Assembly: GCA_009746045.1 (NCBI GenBank)
Contig: RPFO01000131.1
Location: 742,899-806,898 of the forward strand
Reading direction: 5' to 3'
Origin: Mesostigma viride
Taxonomy: Eukaryota; Streptophyta; Mesostigmatophyceae; Mesostigmatales; Mesostigmataceae
Length of the DNA stretch: 64,000 nucleotides
Shown here: positions 1 through 14,800 of the stretch, piece after piece
Layout of the letters: every line of letters starts with the position of its first letter
Position numbering within the stretch: position 1 is the first letter of the stretch
Translations under genes and position numbers: made by a program
The notes under the pieces: model-generated
The model's database searches: none
Told to the model about the DNA's origin: nothing
The model's input: the letters and a program-made list of their open reading frames with translations, nothing else

Positions 1-3000
1 CGCACTAGCCACCCACGCAACCACCGCACCAGCCACCCACGCAACCACCACACTAGCCACCCACGCAACCACCACACTAGCCACCCACGCAACCACCGCA
101 CTAGCCACCCACGCAACCACCACACTAGCCACCCACGCAACCACCCCACCAGCCACCCACGCAACCACCACACTAGCCACCCACGCAACCACACCAGCCA
201 CCCACGCAACCACCACACTAGCCACCCACGCAACCACTACACCAGCCACCCACGAAACCACCACACTAGCCACCCACGCAACCACCGCACTAGCCACCCA
301 CGCAACCACCACACTAGCCACCCACGCAACCACCACACTAGCCACCCACGCAACCACCATACTACCACCCACGCAACCACCACACTAGCCACCCACGCAA
401 CCACCACACTAGCCACCCACGCAACCACCACACTAGCCACCCACGCAACCACCACACTAGCCACCCACGCAACCACCATACTAGCCACCCACGCAACCAC
501 CACACTAGCCACCCACGCAACCACCACACCAGCCACCCACGCAACCACCGCACTAGCCACCCACGCAACCACCGCACCAGCCACCCACGCAACCACCACA
601 CCAGCCACCCACGCAACCACCACACTAGCCACCCACGCAACCACCACACCAGCCACCCACGCAACCACCGCACTAGCCACCCACGCAACCACCACACCAG
701 CCACCCACGCAACCACCACACTAGCCACCCACGCAACCACCACACCAGCCACCCACGCAACCACACGAGCCACCCACGCAACCACCGCACTAGCCACCCA
801 CCCAAACACCACACCAGCCACCCACGCAACCACCACACTAGCCACCCACGCAACCACCACACCAGCCACCCACGCAACCACCACACTAGCCACCCACGCA
901 ACCACCACACTAGCCACCCACGCAACCACCACACCAGCCACCCACGCAACCACACGAGCCACCCACGCAACCACCGCACTAGCCACCCACCCAAACACCA
1001 CACCAGCCACCCACGCAACCACCGCACTAGCCACCCACCCAAACACCACACCAGCCACCCACGCAACCACCACACTAGCCACCCGCGCAACCACCACACC
1101 GACCACCCACGCAACCACCACACTAGCCACCCACGCAACCACCGCACCAGCCACCCACGCAACCACCGCACTAGTCACCCACGCAACCACCACACTAGCC
1201 ACCCACGCAACCACCGCACCAGCCACCCACGCAACCACACTAGCCACCCACGCAAACACCCCACTAGCCACCCACGCAACCACCACACTAGCCACCCACG
1301 CAACCACCACACAAGCCACCCACGCAACCACCGCACCAGCCACCCACGCAACCACACTAGCCACCCACGCAAACACCCCACTAGCCACCCACGCAACCAC
1401 CACACTAGCCACCCACGCAACCACCACACAAGCCACCCACGCAACCACCACACCAGCCACCCACCAACCACCACACTAGCCACCCACGCAACCACCGCAC
1501 TAGCCACCCACGCAACCACCACACCAGCCACCCACGCAACCACCACACTAGCCACCCACGCAACCACCACACTAGCCACCCACGCAACCACCACACTAGC
1601 CACCCACGCAACCACCATACTAGCCACCCACGCAACCACCACACTAGCCACCCACGCAACCACCACACCAGCCACCCACGCAACCACCGCACTAGCCACC
1701 CACGCAACCACCGCACCAGCCACCCACGCAACCACCACACTAGCCACCCACGCAACCACCACACTAGCCACTCACGCAACCACCACACTAGCCACCCACG
1801 CAACCACCACACTAGCCACCCACGCAACCACCATACTAGCCACCCACGCAACCACCACACTAGCCACCCACGCAACCACCACACCAGCCACCCACGCAAC
1901 CACCGCACTAGCCACCCACGCAACCACCGCACCAGCCACCCACGCAACCACCACACCAGCCACCCACGCAACCACCACACTAGCCACCCACGCAACCACC
2001 ACACTAGCCACCCACGCAACCACCACACCAGCCACCCACGCAACCACCACACCAGCCACCCACGCAACCACCACACCAGCCACCCACGCAACCACCGCAC
2101 TAGCCACCCACGCAACCACCACACCAGCCACCCACGCAACCACACGAGCCACCCACGCAACCACCACACCAGCCACCCACGCAACCACAACACCAGCCAC
2201 CCACGCAACCACCACACTAGCCACCCACGCAACCACACCAGCCACCCACGCAACCACCACACTAGCCACCCACGCAACCACCACACTAGCCACCCACGCA
2301 ACCACCGCACTAGCCACCCACGCAACCACCAAACCAGCCACCCACGCAACCACCACACCAGCCACCCACGCAACAACCACACCAGCCACCCACGCAACCA
2401 CCACACTAGCCACCCACGCAACCACCGCACTAGCCACCCACGCAACCACCAAACCAGCCACCCACGCAACCACCACACTAGCCACCCACGCAACCACCAC
2501 ACTAGTCACCCACGCAACCACCACACTAGCCACCCACGCAACAACCACACCAGCCACCCACGCAACAACCACACCAGCCACCCACCCAAACACCACACCA
2601 GCCACCCACGCAACCACCACACTAGCCACCACGCAACCACCACACCAGCCACCCACGCAACCACCACACTAGCCACCCACGCAACCACCACACTAGCCAC
2701 CCACGCAACCACCACACTAGCCACCCACGCAACCACACCAGCCACCCACGCAAACACCACACTAGCCACCCACGCAACCACCACACTAGCCACCCACGCA
2801 ACCACCGCACTAGCCACCCACGCAACCACCAAACCAGCCACCCACGCAACCACCACACCAGCCACCCACGCAACAACCACACCAGCCACCCACGCAACCA
2901 CCACACTAGCCACCCACGCAACCACCACACTAGCCACCCACGCAACCACCACACTAGCCACCCACGCAACCACCACACTAGCCACCCACGCAACCACCAT

Positions 3001-6000
3001 ACTAGCCACCCACGCAACCACCACACTAGCCACCCACGCAACCACCACACCAGCCACCCACGCAACCACCGCACTAGCCACCCACGCAACCACCGCACCA
3101 GCCACCCACGCAACCACCACACTAGCCACCCACGCAACCACCACACTAGCCACCCACGCAACCACCACACTAGCCACCCACGCAACCACCACACTAGCCA
3201 CCCACGCAACCACCATACTAGCCACCCACGCAACCACCACACTAGCCACCCACGCAACCACCAAACCAGCCACCCACGCAACCACCGCACTAGCCACCCA
3301 CGCAACCACCGCACCAGCCACCCACGCAACCACCACACCAGCCACCCACGCAACCACCACACTAGCCACCCACGCAACCACCACACTAGCCACCCACGCA
3401 ACCACCACACCAGCCACCCACGCAACCACCACACCAGCCACCCACGCAACCACCACACCAGCCACCCACGCAACCACCGCACTAGCCACCCACGCAACCA
3501 CCACACTAGCCACCCACGCAACCACCACACTAGCCACCCACGCAACCACCACACTAGCCACCCACGCAACCACCACACCAGCCACCCACGCAACCACCAC
3601 ACTAGCCACCCACGCAACCACCACACCAGCCACCCACGCAACCACCGCACTAGCCACCCACGCAACCACCGCACCAGCCACCCACGCAACCACCACACTA
3701 GCCACCCACGCAACCACCACACTAGCCACCCACGCAACCACCGCACTAGCCACCCACGCAACCACCACACTAGCCACCCACGCAACCACCACACCAGCCA
3801 CCCACGCAACCACCACACTAGCCACCCACGCAACCACACCAGCCACCCACGCAACCACCACACTAGCCACCCACGCAACCACACACCAGCCACCCACGCA
3901 ACCACCACACTAGCCACCCACGCAACCACCGCACTAGCCACCCACGCAACCACCACACTAGCCACCCACGCAACCACCACACTAGCCACCCACGCAACCA
4001 CCATACTAGCCACCCACGCAACCACCACACTAGCCACCCACGCAACCACCACACTAGCCACCCACGCAACCACCACACTAGCCACCCACGCAACCACCAC
4101 ACTAGCCACCCACGCAACCACCATACTAGCCACCCACGCAACCACCACACTAGCCACCCACGCAACCACCACACCAGCCACCCACGCAACCACCGCACTA
4201 GCCACCCACGCAACCACCGCACCAGCCACCCACGCAACCACCACACCAGCCACCCACGCAACCACCACACTAGCCACCCACGCAACCACCACACCAGCCA
4301 CCCACGCAACCACCGCACTAGCCACCCACGCAACCACCACACCAGCCACCCACGCAACCACCACACTAGCCACCCACGCAACCACCACACCAGCCACCCA
4401 CGCAACCACACGAGCCACCCACGCAACCACCGCACTAGCCACCCACCAACACCACACCAGCCACCCACGCAACCACCACACTAGCCACCCACGCAACCAC
4501 CACACCAGCCACCCACGCAACCACCACACTAGCCACCCACGCAACCACCACACTAGCCACCCACGCAACCACCACACCAGCCACCCACGCAACCACACAA
4601 GCCACCCACGCAACCACCGCACTAGCCACCCACCCAAACACCACACCAGCCACCCACGCAACCACCGCACTAGCCACCCACCCAAACACCACACCAGCCA
4701 CCCACGCAACCACCACACTAGCCACCCGCGCAACCACCACACACCGCCACCCACGCAACCACCACACTAGCCACCCACGCAACCACCGCACCAGCCACCC
4801 ACGCAACCACCGCACTAGCCACCCACGCAACCACCACACTAGCCACCCACGCAACCACCGCACCAGCCACCCACGCAACCACACTAGCCACCCACGCAAA
4901 CACCCCACTAGCCACCCACGCAACCACCACACTAGCCACCCACGCAACCACCACACAAGCCACCCACGCAACCACCGCACCAGCCACCCACGCAACCACA
5001 CTAGCCACCCACGCAAACACCCCACTAGCCACCCACGCAACCACCACACTAGCCACCCACGCAACCACCACACAAGCCACCCACGCAACCACCACACCAG
5101 CCACCCACCCAACCACCACACTAGCCACCCACGCAACCACCGCACTAGCCACCCACGCAACCACCACACCAGCCACCCACGCAACCACCACACTAGCCAC
5201 CCACGCAACCACCACACTAGCCACCCACGCAACCACCACACTAGCCACCCACGCAACCACCATACTAGCCACCCACGCAACCACCACACTAGCCACCCAC
5301 GCAACCACCACACCAGCCACCCACGCAACCACCGCACTAGCCACCCACGCAACCACCGCACCAGCCACCCACGCAACCACCACACTAGCCACCCACGCAA
5401 CCACCACACTAGCCACCACGCAACCACCACACTAGCCACCCACGCAACCACCACACTAGCCACCCACGCAACCACCATACTAGCCACCCACGCAACCACC
5501 ACACTAGCCACCCACGCAACCACCACACCAGCCACCCACGCAACCACCGCACTAGCCACCCACGCAACCACCGCACCAGCCACCCACGCAACCACCACAC
5601 CAGCCACCCACGCAACCACCACACTAGCCACCCACGCAACCACCACACTAGCCACCCACGCAACCACCACACCAGCCACCCACGCAACCACCACACCAGC
5701 CACCCACGCAACCACCACACCAGCCACCCACGCAACCACCGCACTAGCCACCCACGCAACCACCACACCAGCCACCCACGCAACCACACGAGCCACCCAC
5801 GCAACCACCACACCAGCCACCCACGCAACCACCACACCAGCCACCCACGCAACCACCACACTAGCCACCCACGCAACCACACCAGCCACCCACGCAACCA
5901 CCACACTAGCCACCCACGCAACCACCACACTAGCCACCCACGCAACCACCGCACTAGCCACCCACGCAACCACCAAACCAGCCACCCACGCAACCACCAC

Positions 6001-9000
6001 ACCAGCCACCCACGCAACAACCACACCAGCCACCCACGCAACCACCACACTAGCCACCCACGCAACCACCGCACTAGCCACCCACGCAACCACCAAACCA
6101 GCCACCCACGCAACCACCACACTAGCCACCCACGCAACCACCACACTAGTCACCCACGCAACCACCACACTAGCCACCCACGCAACAACCACACCAGCCA
6201 CCCACGCAACAACCACACCAGCCACCCACCAACACCACACCAGCCACCCACGCAACCACCACACTAGCCACCCACGCAACCACCACACCAGCCACCCACG
6301 CAACCACCACACTAGCCACCCACGCAACCACCACACTAGCCACCCACGCAACCACCACACTAGCCACCCACGCAACCACACCAGCCACCCACGCAACCAC
6401 CACACTAGCCACCCACGCAACCACCACACTAGCCACCCACGCAACCACCGCACTAGCCACCCACGCAACCACCAAACCAGCCACCCACGCAACCACCACA
6501 CCAGCCACCCACGCAACAACCACACCAGCCACCCACGCAACCACCACACTAGCCACCCACGCAACCACCACACTAGCCACCCACGCAACCACCACACTAG
6601 CCACCCACGCAACCACCACACTAGCCACCCACGCAACCACCATACTAGCCACCCACGCAACCACCACACTAGCCACCCACGCAACCACCACACCAGCCAC
6701 CCACGCAACCACCGCACTAGCCACCCACGCAACCACCGCACCAGCCACCCACGCAACCACCACACTAGCCACCCACGCAACCACCACACTAGCCACCCAC
6801 GCAACCACCACACTAGCCACCCACGCAACCACCACACTAGCCACCCACGCAACCACCATACTAGCCACCCACGCAACCACCACACTAGCCACCCACGCAA
6901 CCACCACACTAGCCACCCACGCAACCACCACACTAGCCACCCACGCAACCACCATACTAGCCACCCACGCAACCACCACACTAGCCACCCACGCAACCAC
7001 CACACTAGCCACCCACGCAACCACCACACTAGCCACCCACGCAACCACCACACTAGCCACCCACGCAACCACCATACTAGCCACCCACGCAACCACCACA
7101 CTAGCCACCCACGCAACCACCACACCAGCCACCCACGCAACCACCGCACTAGCCACCCACGCAACCACCGCACCAGCCACCCACGCAACCACCACACCAG
7201 CCACCCACGCAACCACCACACTAGCCACCCACGCAACCACCACACCAGCCACCCACGCAACCACCGCACTAGCCACCCACGCAACCACCACACCAGCCAC
7301 CCACGCAACCACCACACTAGCCACCCACGCAACCACCACACCAGCCACCCACGCAACCACACGAGCCACCCACGCAACCACCGCACTAGCCACCCACCCA
7401 AACACCACACCAGCCACCCACGCAACCACCACACTAGCCACCCACGCAACCACCACACCAGCCACCCACGCAACCACCACACTAGCCACCCACGCAACCA
7501 CCACACTAGCCACCCACGCAACCACCACACCAGCCACCCACGCAACCACACGAGCCACCCACGCAACCACCGCACTAGCCACCCACCCAAACACCACACC
7601 AGCCACCCACGCAACCACCGCACTAGCCACCCACCAAACACCACACCAGCCACCCACGCAACCACCACACTAGCCACCCGCGCAACCACCACACCGACCA
7701 CCCACGCAACCACCACACTAGCCACCCACGCAACCACCGCACCAGCCACCCACGCAACCACCGCACTAGTCACCCACGCAACCACCACACTAGCCACCCA
7801 CGCAACCACCGCACCAGCCACCCACGCAACCACACTAGCCACCCACGCAAACACCCACTAGCCACCCACGCAACCACCACACTAGCCACCCACGCAACCA
7901 CCACACAAGCCACCCACGCAACCACCGCACCAGCCACCCACGCAACCACACTAGCCACCCACGCAAACACCCACTAGCCACCCACGCAACCACCACACTA
8001 GCCACCCACGCAACCACCACACAGCCACCCACGCAACCACCACACCAGCCACCCACCCAACCACCACACTAGCCACCCACGCAACCACCGCACTAGCCAC
8101 CCACGCAACCACCACACCAGCCACCCACGCAACCACCACACTAGCCACCCACGCAACCACCACACTAGCCACCCACGCAACCACCACACTAGCCACCCAC
8201 GCAACCACCATACTAGCCACCCACGCAACCACCACACTAGCCACCCACGCAACCACCACACCAGCCACCCACGCAACCACCGCACTAGCCACCCACGCAA
8301 CCACCGCACCAGCCACCCACGCAACCACCACACTAGCCACCCACGCAACCACCACACTAGCCACTCACGCAACCACCACACTAGCCACCCACGCAACCAC
8401 CACACTAGCCACCCACGCAACCACCATACTAGCCACCCACGCAACCACCACACTAGCCACCCACGCAACCACCACACCAGCCACCCACGCAACCACCGCA
8501 CTAGCCACCCACGCAACCACCGCACCAGCCACCCACGCAACCACCACACCAGCCACCCACGCAACCACCACACTAGCCACCCACGCAACCACCACACTAG
8601 CCACCCACGCAACCACCACACCAGCCACCCACGCAACCACCACACCAGCCACCCACGCAACCACCACACCAGCCACCCACGCAACCACCACTAGCCACCC
8701 ACGCAACCACCACACCAGCCACCCACGCAACCACACGAGCCACCCACGCAACCACCACACCAGCCACCCACGCAACCACCACACCAGCCACCCACGCAAC
8801 CACCACACTAGCCACCCACGCAACCACACCAGCCACCCACGCAACCACCACACTAGCCACCCACGCAACCACCACACTAGCCACCCACGCAACCACCGCA
8901 CTAGCCACCCACGCAACCACCAAACCAGCCACCCACGCAACCACCACACCAGCCACCCACGCAACAACCACACCAGCCACCCACGCAACCACCACACTAG

Positions 9001-11837
9001 CCACCCACGCAACCACCGCACTAGCCACCCACGCAACCACCAAACCAGCCACCCACGCAACCACCACACTAGCCACCCACGCAACCACCACACTAGTCAC
9101 CCACGCAACCACCACACTAGCCACCCACGCAACAACCACACCAGCCACCCACGCAACAACCACACCAGCCACCCACCCAAACACCACACCAGCCACCCAC
9201 GCAACCACCACACTAGCCACCCACGCAACCACCACACCAGCCACCCACGCAACCACCACACTAGCCACCCACGCAACCACCGCACTAGCCACCCACGCAA
9301 CCACCGCACCAGCCACCCACGCAACCACCACACCAGCCACCCACGCAACCACCACACCAGCCACCCACGCAACCACCACACTAGCCACTCACGCAACCAC
9401 CACACCAGCCACCCACGCAACCACCACACCAGCCACCCACGCAACCACCACACCAGCCACCCACGCAACCACCGCACTAGCCACCCACGCAACCACCACA
9501 CCAGCCACCCACGCAACCACACGAGCCACCCACGCAACCACCACACCAGCCACCCACGCAACCACCACACCAGCCACCCACGCAACCACCACACTAGCCA
9601 CCCACGCAACCACACCAGCCACCCACGCAACCACCACACTAGCCACCCACGCAACCACCACACTAGCCACCCACGCAACCACCGCACTAGCCACCCACGC
9701 AACCACCAAACCAGCCACCCACGCAACCACCACACCAGCCACCCACGCAACAACCACACCAGCCACCCACGCAACCACCACACTAGCCACCCACGCAACC
9801 ACCGCACTAGCCACCCACGCAACCACCAAACCAGCCACCCACGCAACCACCACACTAGCCACCCACGCAACCACCACACTAGTCACCCACGCAACCACCA
9901 CACTAGCCACCCACGCAACAACCACACCAGCCACCCACGCAACAACCACACCAGCCACCCACCCAAACACCACACCAGCCACCCACGCAACCACCACACT
10001 AGCCACCCACGCAACCACCACACCAGCCACCCACGCAACCACCACACTAGCCACCCACGCAACCACCACACTAGCCACCCACGCAACCACCACACTAGCC
10101 ACCCACGCAACCACACCAGCCACCCACGCAACCACCACACTAGCCACCCACGCAACCACCACACTAGCCACCCACGCAACCACCGCACTAGCCACCCACG
10201 CAACCACCAAACCAGCCACCCACGCAACCACCACACCAGCCACCCACGCAACAACCACACCAGCCACCCACGCAACCACCACACTAGCCACCCACGCAAC
10301 CACCACACTAGCCACCCACGCAACCACCACACTAGCCACCCACGCAACCACCACACTAGCCACCCACGCAACCACCATACTAGCCACCCACGCAACCACC
10401 ACACTAGCCACCCACGCAACCACCACACCAGCCACCCACGCAACCACCGCACTAGCCACCCACGCAACCACCGCACCAGCCACCCACGCAACCACCACAC
10501 TAGCCACCCACGCAACCACCACACTAGCCACCCACGCAACCACCACACTAGCCACCCACGCAACCACCACACTAGCCACCCACGCAACCACCATACTAGC
10601 CACCCACGCAACCACCACACTAGCCACCCACGCAACCACCAAACCAGCCACCCACGCAACCACCGCACTAGCCACCCACGCAACCACCGCACCAGCCACC
10701 CACGCAACCACCACACCAGCCACCCACGCAACCACCACACTAGCCACCCACGCAACCACCACACTAGCCACCCACGCAACCACCACACCAGCCACCCACG
10801 CAACCACCACACCAGCCACCCACGCAACCACCACACCAGCCACCCACGCAACCACCGCACTAGCCACCCACGCAACCACCACACCAGCCACCCACGCAAC
10901 CACACGAGCCACCCACGCAACCACCACACCAGCCACCCACGCAACCACCACACCAGCCACCCACGCAACCACCACACTAGCCACCCACGCAACCACACCA
11001 GCCACCCACGCAACCACCACACTAGCCACCCACGCAACCACCACACTAGCCACCCACGCAACCACCGCACTAGCCACCCACGCAACCACCAAACCAGCCA
11101 CCCACGCAACCACCACACCAGCCACCCACGCAACAACCACACCAGCCACCCACGCAACCACCACACTAGCCACCCACGCAACCACCGCACTAGCCACCCA
11201 CGCAACCACCAAACCAGCCACCCACGCAACCACCACACTAGCCACCCACGCAACCACCACACTAGCCACCCACGCAACCACCACACTAGCCACCCACGCA
11301 ACAACCACACCAGCCACCCACGCAACAACCACACCAGCCACCCACCCAAACACCACACCAGCCACCCCACGCAACCACCACACTAGCCACCCACGCAACC
11401 ACCACACCAGCCACCCACGCAACCACACGAGCCACCCACGCAACCACCACACCAGCCACCCACGCAACAACCACACCAGCCACCCACCCAAACACCACAC
11501 TAGCCACCCACGCAACCACACCAGCCACCCACGCAACCACCACACTAGCCACCCACGCAACCACACCAGCCACCCACGCAACCACCATACTAGCCACCCA
11601 CGCAACCACCACACTAGCCACCCACGCAACCACCACACTAGCCACCCACGCAACCACACCAGCCACCCACGCAACCACCATACTAGCCACCCACGCAACC
11701 ACCACACTAGCCACCCACGCAACCACCACACCAGCCACCCACGCAACCACCACACCAGCCACCCACCCAAACACCACACCAGCCACCCACGCAACCACCA
11801 CACTAGCCACCCCACGCAACCACCACACTAGCCACCC
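1..11837. repeat. 24-bp minisatellite, ~11.8 kb, within an Argonaute intron
   Basis: The unit is 24 bp (core CCACCCACGCAACCACCACA, followed by CTAG), repeated about 490 times, with 21-bp variants lacking one CAC and point variants (CTAG/CCAG, CACC/CGCC, CCAA/CGCA). Because 24 is a multiple of three, most frames stay open and yield long VVVAWVAS-like or WWLRGWLV-like ORFs; these are periodicity artefacts, not genes. Variant landmarks recur in long blocks, so the array has higher-order structure: the CCCGCGC variant is at 1082, 4725 and 7677, and the ACTCACGC variant at about 1770, 8362 and 9386. It starts 28 bp past the splice donor of Argonaute exon 6, so it is intronic sequence. The left edge is not reached. 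Confidence 0.97.
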
Positions 11838-11865
11838 TACTACTCACTGTAACTAGTCACTGTAC

Positions 11866-14800
11866 CTTGGCGCGGTCCAGGTCATTGAGCCTCTCCAGCC
11901 CCGCGATGCCCGACCTCAAACCCAGCAGCTGCCACAGGTACTGCGGCAGCGGTATGGCCTGCACCATGGCGGTGGCCATCATGTCTGCAGTAGGTACGGG
12001 GGATGCAGCACAGGACGCGTATGACAAGCAGCGACGCATGTCAATATCGGGTGGACTGCACCATGGCGGCAGCAACCATGTCTGCGGTGTGGGTGCAGGC
12101 CACCCAGCACATGGTTGCCCCATGCCGTACAAAGCCAGCCATGAAAACAGGGGACGATCGCGCAGACACCAAATAACGTTTACCTCGCGACGTTCCTAAC
12201 AGAGCATGCCCCCATAATACGGCGACGCCGACCCCCGCCTTAGCATCTGCCAGGCCCCGTTCACCCCTCGAACATGCACCCAAGCAGTAATCTAGGCCTT
12301 TCCCTTGTACCCCGCCTGCCACCCACCCTAGCCAGGAGCTAGAGGCAAGACCTCCCCTATTGGCCCCCCTGACCCTGTGGCCCGCCTGGCCCCAGGTGAA
12401 ACGGTGCCTGCACATACCCAGGTGGAGCACCCCGCTGCTCCGCTACATCCACCGCTAATTGTGAAGGTGCGCTACATTCAGAATGCAGCAAGCAATATAA
12501 CATATGATGATGCCCGTGCATAGGACATACCCGGGTCAAGCACGCCGCCGCTCTGTCGAATCCACTGCGATGTACATTTGCGCTAACTATAGCCTTCAGC
12601 TCATGCCCATACACCTACCCAGGTTGAGCACACCACGCCCATACATACCCACGACGAGCACGACGCCGCTCTGCGTGAGCCGCACCGACTGGTAGTAGCC
12701 GCGCCAGCTCTCGAGCCCGCGTTCCAGCTGCTCCACGCGCCCGAAGCGGGGGTCGTAGAAGGAGCTCTTGATGCCCAGGAACCTGGCCGCGAAGTGCGCA
12801 ATGACAATATTATTCATAGTAAAAAAAAAAATATTAAACAATAATAAGCATGGTAATTGTGATGATAATGCTGTACAGACACATGGATGGCCGATGGGAG
12901 AGCAAACAAAGATATCAGCAGTCGTAAAAGAAGCTTCTGATGACCCTGAAAAGAGCCTCACCAGCAAAGGGGCACTCGATACACATATGAGGGCATAGGG
13001 GCGTTTATGGGCACGGCGCCATGCCCATCATGCCCAGTATATGCACACATGGGGCAACACTCTTAACCACTATAGATAAGACCCACCTGCACCACTACAC
13101 TCGGGAACCGACCCACTTGGAGTGCGCTAATCGTGTGAGTGCCAGCATCACGCAGACCACGTGCACATCATGCAGATCACGCGCACGTCACGCAGACCGT
13201 GTCGCCACACACTAGTTTACACTATGGCCACTCCATTACCAAACGGTACCCACTGCACTACATATCAGCTCTACATATCCGCCCTAGGTGTGCGCTGACT
13301 GGGCGAGCAGCCACTCTAGCAACTGCAGCACGCCCTGTGGGGTGCGTTTGCGCACGTTATTCACCATAGCCACTCTAGAGCCATACTGCAATACATACCA
13401 TAGCCATACCATAATACACACTAGAGCCATACTGCAATACATACTGAACTACAGCATTGGTCACCCGCTTACATGTGCCAACTGGGCGAGCACCGCTTCG
13501 AGCGCGTGCACCAGGTCCTGTGGGATGTGTCCCTAAATATGAACTATACTGTAGAAATGTACTGTATAAACATATACTGTACTACTGCAGGAATATACTA
13601 TACTACAGTACTGGTCACCCACTTGGCATACGGTGATTGGGCGAGCACCACGTCGAGCGCGTGCAGCACGTCCTGAGGAATGGTGCGCAGGCGCCCGTTG
13701 GCGTACTCTACCAGCCCACCCACGTGCACGATGTGTGCAGGCTTGATCGTCACGCGGAAGCTTCGCTCTCTGGAGAAGGGTACGGAGAACATGAGTGTGT
13801 GCCGCAAAGGCAGCAAGAGTGATGGCAAAGCACGCAAGCATGCCTGTTAAGGGAACGTGCATGATGCGCAATGTGCGCGGTGTGCGCAGGCTTTGTGATC
13901 ACGCGGAAGCGACACTCCCTGAAACATCGGCACGCAGGAAGCGCCTTCTTCTGGCACACGCAGACAGCACGAGCACTGGCCAAGTAGGCAGGTAGCCAGG
14001 TGTCTAAATGTCAAGGAAGCAGAGCTACCTGGAGTACGAACAGTTCACGGCCACCAGAGTGGTGACCAACAGTTCACGGCCACCAGAGTGGTGGTCAACA
14101 GTTCACGGCCACCAGAGTGGTGACCAACAGTTCACGGCCACCAGAGTGGTGACCAACAGTTCACGGCCACCAGAGTGGTGACCAACAGTTCACGGCCACC
14201 AGAGCGGTGACCAACAGTTCACGGCCACCAGAGTGGTGGTCAACAGTTCACGGCCACCAGAGTGGTGACCAACAGTTCACGGCCACCAGAGTGGTGACCA
14301 ACAGTTCACGGCCACCAGAGTGGTGGTCAACAGTTCACGGCCACCAGAGTGGTGGTCAACAGTTCACGGCCACCAGAGCGGTGACCAACAGTTCACGGCC
14401 ACCAGAGTGGTGACCAACAGTTCACGGCCACCAGAGTGGTGACCAACAGTTCACGGCCACCAGAGTGGTGACCAACAGTTCACGGCCACCAGAGTGGTGG
14501 TCAACAGTTCACGGCCACCAGAGTGGTGACCAACAGTTCACGGCCACCAGAGTGGTGACCAACAGTTCACGGCCACCAGAGTGGTGGTCAACAGTTCACG
14601 GCCACCAGAGTGGTGGTCAACAGTTCACGGCCACCAGAGTGGTGACCAACAGTCCACGGCCACCAGAGTGGTGGTCAACAGTTCACGGCCACCAGAGTGG
14701 TGGTCAACAGTTCACGGCCACCAGAGTGGTGACCAACAGTTCACGGCCACCAGAGTGGTGACCAACAGTTCACGGCCACCAGAGTGGTGGTCAACAGTTC

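Noticed and set aside
237-11828. Very long ORFs with VVVAWVAS or WWLRGWLV repeats
   Set aside because: The unit is 24 bp, a multiple of three, without stops in several frames; the region is intronic and no unique sequence flanks the ORFs.
12504-13215. Small plus-strand ORFs
   Set aside because: They lie opposite Argonaute exons and introns and have no protein-like features.
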